Below are positions 29,109 through 36,997 of a DNA stretch of 40,399 nt, one piece after another. Under the pieces are notes generated by a model. That model did no database searches. It saw nothing but the letters and a program-made list of their open reading frames with translations, and had not been told where the DNA came from. Position 1 is the first letter of the stretch; each line of letters begins with the position of its first letter. This stretch comes from Actinophytocola sp. Its GTDB lineage: Bacteria; Actinomycetota; Actinomycetes; Mycobacteriales; Pseudonocardiaceae. Both the position numbers and the translations under genes were made by a program. The stretch covers positions 1-40,399 of the forward strand of contig WHUB01000020.1 of the NCBI GenBank assembly GCA_009377395.1, given 5' to 3'.

Positions 29109-29239
29109 GCGTCCCCAATCTCCGTGCTGCGACGGGCACACAGTACGAGACCGACGATCCGGGTGATCACGGCGCACCGCGTAACGTGATGCCAGCCGCA
29201 CCTGGGCGTTCCGGCCCTCGCGTCGATAGGGTGGGGGCC

Positions 29240-29917
29240 GTGCGAGTACTCGATACCTACACCGGACATGTCGCGCCGGGCGGTGACGCCGAGCGGCGCA
29301 CGCTCGACGCGCTGACGATCACGAAGCTGTCCGTCGGGCCGATGGACAACAACGCCTACCTGCTGACCTGCCGGAACAGCGGTGAGGCGCTGCTCATCGA
29401 CGCGGCCAACGAGCCGGAGCGGATCTCGGAGCTGATCGGCTACGGCGACGACCGGCCCGCGCTGCGCACCATCGTCACCACCCACCAGCACCCCGACCAC
29501 TGGCAGGCGCTCGGCGCCGTCGCCGGATCGTACGGCGTCAACACCGCCGCCCATCCCGACGACGCGGGCCCGCTGCCGGTGCCGCCCGACATCCTGCTCG
29601 AGCACGGCGACACCATCAAGGTCGGTGAGTGCCAGCTCGAGGTGATCCACCTGCGCGGCCACACGCCCGGCTCGATCGCCCTGCTCTACCGCGACCCGAA
29701 CGGCCGCCCGCACCTGTTCACCGGCGACTCGCTGTTCCCCGGCGGCATCGGCAAGACGACGACGCCCGAGGCGTTCGCATCGCTCATCGACGATGTCGAG
29801 CAGCGGGTGTTCGGCACGCTGCCGGACGAGACGTGGTTCTACCCCGGGCACGGCGACGACTCCACGCTCGGCGAGGAGCGGCCGAAGGTCGGCGAGTGGC
29901 GCGAACGCGGCTGGTGA
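29240..29917 (+). CDS. metallo-beta-lactamase-fold hydrolase (glyoxalase II-like)
   Basis: The 225-aa zinc hydrolase has the THQHPDH motif (metal ligands His82, His84, Asp86, His87), LRGHTPGS, FTGDSLF and YPGHGDD. This is the full ligand set of the hydroxyacylglutathione hydrolase-like branch. In mycothiol-using actinobacteria, thioester substrates other than glutathione are likely. The start is a GTG at 29240; TAGGGT lies 7 nt upstream, so a leaderless message is plausible. M. tuberculosis has a similar gene (Rv1637c) next to uvrA. It is convergent with trpS, 11 bp apart. Confidence 0.88.
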   Translation: MRVLDTYTGHVAPGGDAERRTLDALTITKLSVGPMDNNAYLLTCRNSGEALLIDAANEPERISELIGYGDDRPALRTIVTTHQHPDHWQALGAVAGSYGVNTAAHPDDAGPLPVPPDILLEHGDTIKVGECQLEVIHLRGHTPGSIALLYRDPNGRPHLFTGDSLFPGGIGKTTTPEAFASLIDDVEQRVFGTLPDETWFYPGHGDDSTLGEERPKVGEWRERGW

Positions 29918-29928
29918 GCTGACGGGCG

Positions 29929-30948
29929 TCAGCCGTCGATGCCGATGGCGCCGCGCACCGACCGCAGCACCCGGCCGGCCCGCTCGCGGGCCTTCGCCGC
30001 ACCCTCGGCCAGGTACTTGTCGAGGTCGCTGCCGGGCTCCATCAGCTCGGTGTAGCGCTCGCGCAGCGGCGCCAGCTCGGCGTTGAGCACCTCGAACAGC
30101 TGGTTCTTCAGCTCGCCCCAGCCGACGCCACCAGCCTCCAGCCGCTTGCGGGTGTCGGCGATGACCTCCGGCGTCGCGAAGTGCTCCAGGATCTGGAACA
30201 CCGTCGAGCTGTCCGGGTCTTTGGGCTCCTCGACCGGCGTGCTGTCGGTCGGGATGCGCCGCACCAGCTTCTTGAGCTGGTTCTCCGGCAGGAACAGCGG
30301 CAGCGTGTTGTCGTACGACTTGCTCATCTTGCGGCCGTCGATGCCGGGCACGGTGTGCGCGGTGTCGGCCTCGGGAATGATCGCCTCCGGGATCGTGAAC
30401 CGGTACGACGAGCCGTACAGGTGGTTGAAGCTGCCGGCGATGTCAGCCGCGTACTCGACGTGCTGTAGCTGGTCCCGGCCGACCGGCACGACGTCGGACT
30501 CCATCATCAGGATGTCGACGGCCATCAGCACCGGGTAGTTGTACAGCCCCATGTTGATGCCGAAGTCCGGCTCCTCGCCCGCCTCGACGTTGCGGTCACG
30601 CGCGGCCTTGTAGGCGTGCGCCCGGTTCATCAGACCCTTACCGGTGACACACGACATGATCCAGGTCAGCTCGAAGATCTCGGGGACGTCCGACTGCCGG
30701 TAGAAGATCGTCCGGTCAGGGTCGAGGCCCGCTGCCATCCATGCCGCGGCGACCGCCCGCGTGTAGTGCCGGAACGCGGCGGGGTCGCGCTCGCTCGTCA
30801 GCGCGTGGTAGTCGGCGATGAAGTAGATCGAGTCGTACTCCTCGGCCAACTTCAGCGCGGGCCGGATCGCACCGATCAGGTTGCCGAGGTGCGGTTCGCC
30901 GGTCGGCTTGATACCGGTCAGGGAGACCTTCGTCGCTGGCTGTGGCAT
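29929..30948 (-). CDS. trpS: tryptophanyl-tRNA synthetase
   Basis: This class I synthetase charges tRNA-Trp. The 339-aa protein has the HIGH-like PHLGN (19-23), the tryptophan-site MGLYNYPVLMAVDILMM, VGRDQLQHVEYA, and KMSKS in DGRKMSKSYDN. The ATG at 30948 is chosen over 30957 and 30990 because a -10-like TAGGAT ends 7 nt upstream, predicting a leaderless mRNA. That -10 overlaps the stop codon of the decayed regulator upstream. Some actinobacteria carry two TrpRS types, one resistant to indolmycin; which type this is cannot be told here. Confidence 0.95.
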   Translation of the reverse strand: MPQPATKVSLTGIKPTGEPHLGNLIGAIRPALKLAEEYDSIYFIADYHALTSERDPAAFRHYTRAVAAAWMAAGLDPDRTIFYRQSDVPEIFELTWIMSCVTGKGLMNRAHAYKAARDRNVEAGEEPDFGINMGLYNYPVLMAVDILMMESDVVPVGRDQLQHVEYAADIAGSFNHLYGSSYRFTIPEAIIPEADTAHTVPGIDGRKMSKSYDNTLPLFLPENQLKKLVRRIPTDSTPVEEPKDPDSSTVFQILEHFATPEVIADTRKRLEAGGVGWGELKNQLFEVLNAELAPLRERYTELMEPGSDLDKYLAEGAAKARERAGRVLRSVRGAIGIDG

Positions 30949-30955
30949 GCGGATC

Positions 30956-30961
30956 ATCCTA
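30956..30961 (-). promoter_or_regulatory. -10 element of trpS, leaderless start predicted
   Basis: TAGGAT on the minus strand is separated by 7 nt from the ATG at 30948. No Shine-Dalgarno sequence precedes that ATG at normal spacing. Confidence 0.45.
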
Positions 30962-31760
30962 CTGACCGGCACCCGCGATTTCGCCGCCATATCCCGCCTC
31001 GCGCAGGTCGTGCGCGGTCAGCGCTGCCGAGAGCACCCGCATGCCCTCGGCGTCGGCCGGGTCGAGCCCGGTGACCTCCGCGATCCGGCGCATCCGGTAC
31101 GCCAGCGTGTTCGGATGGACGTGCAGCTCGGCTCCGGTTGTCCTTAGCCTCGATCACCGCCCGCAAGGTCGTCAGCAGCTCGTGCCGCGACCGCAGCGGA
31201 GCCAGTCGCTGCACCAGCCGGTCGTTGGCGACACCCGGCCGCGCCAGCTGAACCTCCAGCACCAGGTCGTCGAGCAGGTACAGCCCCGGCAGACGTGCCA
31301 GCCGCAACGCGACGAACAGCACCCGCGCGCCTCCTGCGCCGCGTCCGGCACCGCGCTGACGGAGTGCGCCACCGCGGCCGACGCCACCATGGGCGCGCCG
31401 ACGATCCCTGCCAACTCGCCCAGGAAACACCGCAGCGTGGCCAGCACGCTCGCCGACTCCCCCGCCGTCGCGGGGATGAGCGCCGTGCCGCCGCGCTCGT
31501 CGAGCACCGTCAGCACCGTGGTGTCGAACCGGTCGTCGAAGGCGCCCCAGATGCGGCGTCGCCGCACCAGCGTCGAGCGCGCCGTGCCGGGCGGCGACGG
31601 CCGCGCGACATGCCACGCGCACACCACATAGCCTGCCGCGACGCGCATTCCCGCCGGTGACTCCAGTTCCTCGGCCGGCTCGCCCGCGAGCAGGGCGGCC
31701 GTCAGGTCTCGCCGCGCCTGCCCCACCTCGCTGTGCAGCTGGTCCCGCTCCTCGGGCCGA
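30959..31760 (-). pseudogene. PucR/CdaR-type regulator, 5'-truncated and frameshifted
   Basis: Three pieces in different frames together form the middle and C-terminal part of a PucR-like regulator. They are a segment from about residue EERDQLHSEVGQARRDLTAA to AVPDAAQEA, then RVLFVALRLARLPGLYLLDD to AVIEA, then TGAELHVHPNTLAYRMRRIA, the terminal HTH, ending at a TAG (30959-30961). One frameshift is at about 31322-31330 (one base missing) and one at about 31130-31150. The N-terminal part is gone: the homology stops at about 31760, where lipase sequence begins on the other strand. Confidence 0.85.
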
Positions 31761-31761
31761 G

Positions 31762-32288
31762 GTGATCTCCGACTTCAAGGCGGCGGGATACCAGACGAGC
31801 GAGCTGCACGCGTGGAACTACGACTCGCATCAGTCGAACCGGACGACGGCGCAGCAGTTCGCCGGGTACGTCGACCAGGTGCGCGCCGCGACCGGGGCCG
31901 CCGAGGTGGACGTCGTCACCCACTCCATGGGTGGTCTCAGCACCCGCTGGTATGTGAAGTTCCTCGATGGCTCCGGCTCCGTCAACGACTGGGTGTCGCT
32001 CGCCGGCCCGAACCATGGCACCGACTCGGCGTGGGGCTGCTTCGACCCGTCCTGCGCCGATATGCGGCCCGGCTCGGACTTCCTCACCACGCTCAACGCG
32101 GGCGACGAGACGCCGCCGGGCGGGGACTACGGCACCTGGTGGTCCTCGTCGACGGCGTGATCTCCCCGGCCGACAGCACGGTGCTGAGCGGCGCGAACAA
32201 CACCCGCACGGGCTGCATCGGGCACAGTGAGTTCCGGACCAACGACGCGGTCTCGCAGCAGGTGCGGGCCTTCGTGGCGGCGTCGTAG
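31762..32288 (+). pseudogene. secreted alpha/beta lipase, 5'-truncated and frameshifted
   Basis: The sequence encodes the C-terminal two-thirds of a Streptomyces-type triacylglycerol lipase (Lipase_2-like): VISDFKAAGYQTSELHAWNY, the nucleophile elbow VTHSMGGL, LAGPNHGTDSAWGC, and NNTRTGCIGHSEFRT. The signal peptide and oxyanion region are missing because homology starts at 31762. A one-base loss near 32148 moves GTWWSSS out of frame with DGVISPADSTVL, and the true C-terminus ends at 32288. No promoter or start remains. Cysteines needed for the usual disulfides are partly kept. Confidence 0.85.
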
Positions 32289-32303
32289 TCGCCCGGTCGT
32301 GGG

Positions 32304-32309
32304 TATCCT
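32304..32309 (+). promoter_or_regulatory. -10 element of the SCO6745-family gene, leaderless start predicted
   Basis: TATCCT lies 7 nt before the ATG at 32317 with no Shine-Dalgarno sequence in between. The same hexamer and nearly the same spacing are found at mpg. Confidence 0.5.
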
Positions 32310-32316
32310 GCCTGGC

Positions 32317-33177
32317 ATGTCTGAAGCGAAGGCGGCCGAGCTCGCCGCGAAATGCCACCGTGCCCTTGACCCGCTGCACTCGTTGATCTACTTCGCGCCC
32401 GAGGCCGACGAGAAGCTCTCCGAGATCGGCCTGCGCCCCGGCCGGATGACCTACTTCGCCAGCCGGTCCGCCCCGATGGGACCGGTCGGCGCCGCCATGG
32501 TCACCGCGACGTTCTACAACTTCAACCCCGACCTGGTCGCGCGGCACATCCCGAGGGCGTGGGGGCTGGCCTCGCCCGAGGCGATCCTCGCCACCCGGCT
32601 CGAGGTCGCCGACGCCGCGCTGCGCAGGCTGCTCGGTGACGCCGTCGACTCACCGGAGGTCGCCGAGGCGGCGGAGCTGGCGCGGGAGGCGGCGCTGGCG
32701 TGCACGCCGCAGGGCAGGCCGCTGTACGCCGCGCACGCCGAGCTGGACTGGCCGGAGGAGCCGAATCTGGTGCTGTGGCACGCGATCACGCTGCTGCGGG
32801 AGTACCGGGGCGACGCCCACATCGCCGCGCTGACCCTGCACGGGCTCGATGGGCTGTCCGCGCTCATCAGCCACTGCGCGACCGGGCGGGGCTTCACCGA
32901 GGCCGCGGCCAAGGCGACCCGGGGCTGGTCCGACGAGCAGTGGTCGGCCGGGGTCGAGCGGCTGCGCGACCGGGGCGTCCTCGACGGTGACGGCGCGCTC
33001 ACCGAGGACGGCGTGGCGCTGCGGGAGCGCATCGAGGCCGCCACGGACGCGGCGTCGACCGCGCCGTACGACCACCTCGGCGAGGAGAAGTGCGTGCGGC
33101 TGCGCGAGATCGGCAAGACGCTGAGCAGGCAGGCGGTCGCCGCGGGCGCGTTCCCCGCGGACATCTTCGGGAAGTGA
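32317..33177 (+). CDS. SCO6745-family helix-turn-helix-like protein
   Basis: The 286-aa helical protein begins KCHRALDPLHSLIYFAPEAD and contains ASRSAPMGPVGAAMVTATFYNFNPDLV. These landmarks recall the actinobacterial family named after SCO6745, whose members carry a HTH-like domain but have no assigned function. The C-terminal part (GVERLRDRGVLDGDGALTEDGVALRERI) looks like a winged helix. It stands alone, convergent with the dehydratase gene, with a large hairpin between them. Confidence 0.75.
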   Translation: MSEAKAAELAAKCHRALDPLHSLIYFAPEADEKLSEIGLRPGRMTYFASRSAPMGPVGAAMVTATFYNFNPDLVARHIPRAWGLASPEAILATRLEVADAALRRLLGDAVDSPEVAEAAELAREAALACTPQGRPLYAAHAELDWPEEPNLVLWHAITLLREYRGDAHIAALTLHGLDGLSALISHCATGRGFTEAAAKATRGWSDEQWSAGVERLRDRGVLDGDGALTEDGVALRERIEAATDAASTAPYDHLGEEKCVRLREIGKTLSRQAVAAGAFPADIFGK

Positions 33178-33183
33178 CAAGAA

Positions 33184-33243
33184 GACCGGAAGCAGGGCAA
33201 CCGGCATACTCGCCTGGCCTGCCGGTTCGGCTTGCTTCCGGTC
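33184..33243. terminator. long bidirectional terminator hairpin
   Basis: The outer arms GACCGGAAGCA (33184-33194) and TGCTTCCGGTC (33233-33243) are perfect complements. The inner arms AACCGGCA (33199-33206) and TGCCGGTT (33220-33227) are also perfect. Together they make one long stem with an internal loop between two convergent genes. On the minus strand the stem is followed by a short T-rich stretch, so it best serves the dehydratase gene. Confidence 0.75.
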
Positions 33244-33274
33244 GGATTGGCACCTACCGGCACTGTAGGCCGGA

Positions 33275-34210
33275 TCAGCCGGGCGGTGCCACCGCGTTGC
33301 CGCCGGAGGCGACCAGCACCACGGTGCCGCCGGACGGCACGTCGACGACACCGGCCCGCAGCGCGGCGAGGCCGACGACGGCGGACGGTTCGAGCAGCAG
33401 CTTCGTCGCGCCGACCATCGCGGGCCACGCGGCCGCGATGTCCCGCTCGGTGACGCCGACGACGTCGTCCACGTAGCGTTGCACCTGCGCGAGCGTGTGC
33501 TCGCCCGCGAACGGTGCCGCGAGGCCGTCGGCGATGGTCGGCTCGCCGCGCGGCAGCGGCACCACCTCGCCCGCGTCGAGCGCCAGCCGCATGGCGTTGA
33601 ATAGCTCCGGCTCGACGCCCACCACCCGGCATCGGGGCGCGGCGGCCTTGACGGCGGTCGCGATGCCACCGATGAGGCCACCGCCGCCGACCGGGGCGAG
33701 CACCAGGTCGGGCTCGGCGTCGGCGCAGATCTCGCGGCCGACCGTGCCCTGTCCCGCGATCACCTCGGGCAGGTCGAACGGGTACAGCGTGGGGCAGCCG
33801 TAGCGCCGCGCCAGCTCCTCGCAGGTGCCCATCAGGTCCGTGGTCGGCACGATCTCGCCGCCATAACGACGCACGTTGTCCACTTTGGACGACTGGGCTG
33901 CCTCGGGCATGGCCACCGTCGCCGTGACGCCGAGCTGGCTGCCCGCGAACGCGACGGCGGCGGCGTGATTGCCCGCCGAGAAGCTCACCACCCGGTCGGG
34001 CAGCCTGCCCTGCTCCCGCCACGACAGCAGTGCGTTGCACGCACCCCGGGGTTTGAAGCTGCCGGTGTGCTGGAGGTTCTCCGCCTTGACCAGCACGCGA
34101 CAGCCGAGCTCCGTCGAGAGCCGTTCGCAGTCGAGCAGCGGAGTGCGCAGCACGTAGCCGTCGATCCGCGCCGCTGCCGCCGCGATGTCATCGATGTCGA
34201 CGAGCCCCAT
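33275..34210 (-). CDS. threonine/serine dehydratase-like PLP enzyme
   Basis: This fold-type II PLP enzyme probably deaminates threonine or serine (threonine ammonia-lyase/serine racemase group). The 311-aa protein has the PLP-lysine motif TGSFKPRGA (Lys53), SAGNHAAAVA where SSGNHAQG is usual, the phosphate-binding GGGGL, and ASGGNA near the end. It lacks the regulatory ACT domain of biosynthetic IlvA, so a catabolic or racemase role is likely. An ATG at 34210 follows a GTG at 34213. A -10-like TAGCCT (34219-34224) lies 8 nt before the ATG, hinting at a leaderless message. Confidence 0.87.
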   Translation of the reverse strand: MGLVDIDDIAAAAARIDGYVLRTPLLDCERLSTELGCRVLVKAENLQHTGSFKPRGACNALLSWREQGRLPDRVVSFSAGNHAAAVAFAGSQLGVTATVAMPEAAQSSKVDNVRRYGGEIVPTTDLMGTCEELARRYGCPTLYPFDLPEVIAGQGTVGREICADAEPDLVLAPVGGGGLIGGIATAVKAAAPRCRVVGVEPELFNAMRLALDAGEVVPLPRGEPTIADGLAAPFAGEHTLAQVQRYVDDVVGVTERDIAAAWPAMVGATKLLLEPSAVVGLAALRAGVVDVPSGGTVVLVASGGNAVAPPG

Positions 34211-34234
34211 CACACCCGAGGCTACCGGCGCGGG

Positions 34235-35206
34235 TCAGGGCTGTGGAGTCGTCGGTGCCGGTTGTGGCGACGGCGCCGGCTCCTCCGACGGCTCGGACGT
34301 CGTGGTCGGCGCGGGTTGCGGCATGGGCGCCGGCTCCTCCGACGGCTCCGAGGTCGTCGTCGGTGCGGGTTGCGGCATCGGTTCCGTGGTCGTCGGCGTC
34401 GGCTCCGGCGGCTGACCGCCGTAGACCTCCCGGGACAGCTCCTCGGAGAACGCGCCGATCTTGGCGTAGACGCCCGGCTTGCCCGGCCTGGCGCAGCCCT
34501 CGCCCCACGACACCACGCCGACGAGGGTGTCGCCGACGACGAGCGGACCGCCGGAGTCGCCCTGGCAGGCGTCCTTGCCGCCCTCCTCGAGCCCGGCGCA
34601 CACCATGCCGGACTCGCGGAACGCGACGCCGTAGGCGTCCGAACAGTAGTCGTCCGTCGTGATCGGCACCTGCACCCCTTGCAGGTGGTCCGACGGGCTG
34701 CCGCCCTCCGAGGTGTCGCCCCAGCCCAGCACGGTGGCCTTCGTGCCCGGCTGGTACACGGCGTCATCGACGGTCGCGAGCGTGGCGGGCCGCTGATCGA
34801 CCGGCTCGGCCAGCGTCAGCACCGCCACGTCGTAGTTCGCACCGTCGGTGCCGCTCTTCGGATGGATCCAGATGTCGCTGACCTGCGACTCGACGCCCTC
34901 GCCGGAGCTGAGCGTCGTCCGGCCGGAGACGACCGCGACGTCATCCGGCTCCTGGCCGTAGGCGCAGTGCGAGGCCGTGACCAACTTGTCCTGCGCCACC
35001 AGCGTGCCGCCGCAGAACTGCTCGCCGTTCGAGGCGTACGTCAGCGCCACGACGAACGGGAATTCCGCGACATCGACGTCGTGGCCGCCGACGATGTTCG
35101 GCGCCACGGGGCTGGCGGTCGCCGCGGACACGCCCGCCACGACCAGCGTGACCACCACCACACCCGCGCCGACCACATGGCCCACTGCCTGGACGAGCCT
35201 TCTCAT
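34235..35206 (-). CDS. secreted trypsin-like serine protease with Pro/Thr/Glu repeat tail
   Basis: The 323-aa protein has a signal peptide (basic MRR, hydrophobic to about residue 28, ATASP) and a mature N-terminus IVGG at 38. The S1 protease domain has the catalytic triad His80 (TASHC), Asp126 (NYDVAVL) and Ser218 (GDSGGP). Asp212, in KDACQGDSGG, is at the primary specificity position and predicts cleavage after Lys/Arg. The last 50 residues are a low-complexity tail with an 18-residue unit repeated twice. No LPXTG-like sorting signal is seen. The second ATG of a pair is chosen because AGGAGG is 5 nt away. It is divergent from a LacI regulator. Confidence 0.92.
   Translation of the reverse strand: MRRLVQAVGHVVGAGVVVVTLVVAGVSAATASPVAPNIVGGHDVDVAEFPFVVALTYASNGEQFCGGTLVAQDKLVTASHCAYGQEPDDVAVVSGRTTLSSGEGVESQVSDIWIHPKSGTDGANYDVAVLTLAEPVDQRPATLATVDDAVYQPGTKATVLGWGDTSEGGSPSDHLQGVQVPITTDDYCSDAYGVAFRESGMVCAGLEEGGKDACQGDSGGPLVVGDTLVGVVSWGEGCARPGKPGVYAKIGAFSEELSREVYGGQPPEPTPTTTEPMPQPAPTTTSEPSEEPAPMPQPAPTTTSEPSEEPAPSPQPAPTTPQP
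34272..34379. repeat. two 54-bp tandem repeats in the protease tail
   Basis: Units 34272-34325 and 34326-34379 are nearly identical and each encodes PQPAPTTTSEPSEEPAPM or its one-residue variant. A partial third unit (PQPAPTT) ends the protein. The changes between units are mostly at third codon positions. Confidence 0.85.
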
Positions 35207-35376
35207 CATGACCTCCTCCGCTGCCCTGTCCAGGGTCACCGACAAAGCATCGGCGGGGCAGCGGATCACGGCGAATGTGGTCCGTGTGGGTGATAGCGTG
35301 CTGCGCGTCTCCGTGACATCGACCGGCGCTTGCCGTTAGTAGTGCGAAGCTATCGGCGGCAGAAAGGACGCGCACG
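35207..35376. promoter_or_regulatory. divergent region between protease and LacI gene
   Basis: This 170-bp region must hold the promoters of both divergent genes. GAAAGGA upstream of 35377 is the ribosome-binding site of the LacI gene. TTGCCG (35330-35335) and TATCGG (35351-35356) resemble -35 and -10 boxes but with a short 15-bp spacer. No clear LacI-type palindrome stands out to me. Confidence 0.3.
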
Positions 35377-36360
35377 ATGCCGACGATCGGCGACGTGGCG
35401 GCGAGAGCGAACGTGTCAACGGCGACGGTTTCGCGCGCGCTCAATGGAAAGTCCACGGTGGACCCCGAGCTCGCGAGGCGGGTCAGGGCCGCTGCGGAGG
35501 AGCTCGGCTACCGGCCGCATGGGCCCGCCCGGAACCTGCGCCGCAAGACGACGGCGACGCTCACACTCGTCGTGACCGACATCGGAGACCCGTTTTTCGC
35601 CGCGCTCGCGCGGGGAGTGGAGGACACCGCCCGCGCCCGGGGCTACTCGGTCGTGCTCTGCGACACCGACGACGACCCGGCCAGGGAACGCTCCTATCTC
35701 GACGTCGCGTTGCAGGAGCGGGTCGCGGGTGTCGTCATCGCCCCGACCAGCGCCACTACCGACGTCGGCAGACTGCTCGACCACGGGGCCGTCGTCGTCG
35801 CGGTGGACCGCCCGCTGGCCGAGCCCCGGTGCGACCGCGTGCTCGTCGACACCAGGGTCGCGGCGGCCAAGGCGACCACCCAGCTGCTCGACGCGGGTTA
35901 CCGCAGGGTCGGCTACCTCGGCTGTCTTCCCGACGAGCGGCGGCTCGCCGGGTACCAGGACGCGCTGCGCGCGGCGGGGCATCCGGTCGACGAGGGGCTG
36001 GTGCGCCACGCCTGTCCGCAGGCAGGCACCGTGCGCGCCGCCGTCCAGGATCTGATCGCGGCGCCGGCGTCGGCCGACGCGCTGCTCGTCGCGGCGGCGA
36101 TGCTGACGCCCGACGCGCTCGGCGTGCTGGCCGAGCGAGGGCTCGCGCTCGGCGCCGAGTTCGGCGTGGTCGCGTTCGACGCCGGGGGGTGGGCGACCGC
36201 GCTGCGCCCGGCGTTGTCGGTGGTCAGCCAGCCCGCGTACCAGATCGGGACGACGGCGGCGCGGCACGTCGTCGCCCGGATCGCCGGTGAGACGTCCGTG
36301 CCGACGCACACCGAGCTGAGCCCGGAGTTCGTCGTCAGAGAGAGTTCGCTGCGCGACTGA
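35377..36360 (+). CDS. LacI-family transcriptional regulator
   Basis: The 327-aa repressor has the N-terminal LacI HTH (TIGDVAARANVSTATVSRAL, residues 3-22) and hinge (GYRPHGPARNLRR), followed by a periplasmic-binding-protein-like sensor domain (LTLVVTDIGDPFFAALARGV onward). LacI proteins usually control sugar uptake or catabolism. No sugar gene is adjacent, so the target and inducer are unknown. It lies divergent to the secreted protease and upstream of the RES module. Confidence 0.92.
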   Translation: MPTIGDVAARANVSTATVSRALNGKSTVDPELARRVRAAAEELGYRPHGPARNLRRKTTATLTLVVTDIGDPFFAALARGVEDTARARGYSVVLCDTDDDPARERSYLDVALQERVAGVVIAPTSATTDVGRLLDHGAVVVAVDRPLAEPRCDRVLVDTRVAAAKATTQLLDAGYRRVGYLGCLPDERRLAGYQDALRAAGHPVDEGLVRHACPQAGTVRAAVQDLIAAPASADALLVAAAMLTPDALGVLAERGLALGAEFGVVAFDAGGWATALRPALSVVSQPAYQIGTTAARHVVARIAGETSVPTHTELSPEFVVRESSLRD

Positions 36361-36364
36361 ACGG

Positions 36365-36393
36365 CGCACGAAACCGCACGCACGTGCTATCAT
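36365..36393 (+). promoter_or_regulatory. promoter/operator region of the RES module
   Basis: A -10-like TATCAT (36388-36393) lies 6 nt before the ATG at 36400, so the message should be leaderless. Just upstream are CGCACG at 36365-36370 and again at 36375-36380, plus the palindrome GCACGTGC (36380-36387). These are good candidates for antitoxin binding. No clear -35 is present. Confidence 0.5.
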
Positions 36394-36399
36394 CGCGGC

Positions 36400-36981
36400 A
36401 TGACCGCAGGACTAGAGACCGTGCTCGCCGAGGCCGGGTTGCGGATCGACCCCGGCCGGTTCCTGCGGCTCGTCGCCGACGCGGCGCGCAAGGTCTCGCC
36501 GCCGCAGCCCAACCCGGCCGACTACTTCTCCCCCGTCCAGCGGCAGGTGCTCACCGACGTCGGGCTCGACCTCTCGGCGTACGACGAGCAGGAGAGCGAC
36601 CCCCGGGCGAGCACGGTCGCCGCGAGGGCGGTGTTCGCCGACTCGGCGTTCTCGGTGACCGACACCGCGCGGCTGCTCGGCATCGACACCAGCCGGGTGC
36701 GGCACCGGCTCAAGGAGGGCAAGCTCACCGGCTGGAAGGACAAGGGCTGGCAGTTGCCCGCCTGGCAGTTCAGTGGCTCGGCCGCGCTGCCGGGGCTCGA
36801 CGTCGTGCTGCGGGCGCTGCCCGACGACCAGCCGGCGCTGATGATCGCCGCGTTCATGAACACCCCGCAGTCCGATCTGGAGCTCGACGGCAAGCCGGTC
36901 ACGCCACGGCAGTGGCTGCTCGCCCACGGCGACCCGCGCATGGTCGCGGACCTGGCGTCGACCCTTGGCACGGTCGCGTAG
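36400..36981 (+). CDS. antitoxin of a RES-type toxin-antitoxin pair (MbcA/ParS-like C-terminus)
   Basis: The 193-aa protein has a middle HTH of the excisionase/MerR-like kind (FSVTDTARLLGIDTSRVRHRL, about residues 84-104, then WQLPAWQF). Its C-terminal segment (MNTPQSDLELDGKPVTPRQW then GDPRMVADLAS) matches the toxin-binding domain found in Xre/MbcA/ParS antitoxins. The N-terminal 80 residues are not recognised. It is longer than the roughly 110-140 aa of classic MbcA-type antitoxins. The RES gene follows at once. It probably represses its own promoter. Confidence 0.82.
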   Translation: MTAGLETVLAEAGLRIDPGRFLRLVADAARKVSPPQPNPADYFSPVQRQVLTDVGLDLSAYDEQESDPRASTVAARAVFADSAFSVTDTARLLGIDTSRVRHRLKEGKLTGWKDKGWQLPAWQFSGSAALPGLDVVLRALPDDQPALMIAAFMNTPQSDLELDGKPVTPRQWLLAHGDPRMVADLASTLGTVA

Positions 36982-36997
36982 CCGCGCCGCGCTCCGC

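Noticed and set aside
31172..31726. A separate small gene on the minus strand in the regulator remnant
   Set aside because: Its first part is the PucR-like segment and its last 45 residues are out-of-frame text after the one-base frameshift, so it is part of the pseudogene.
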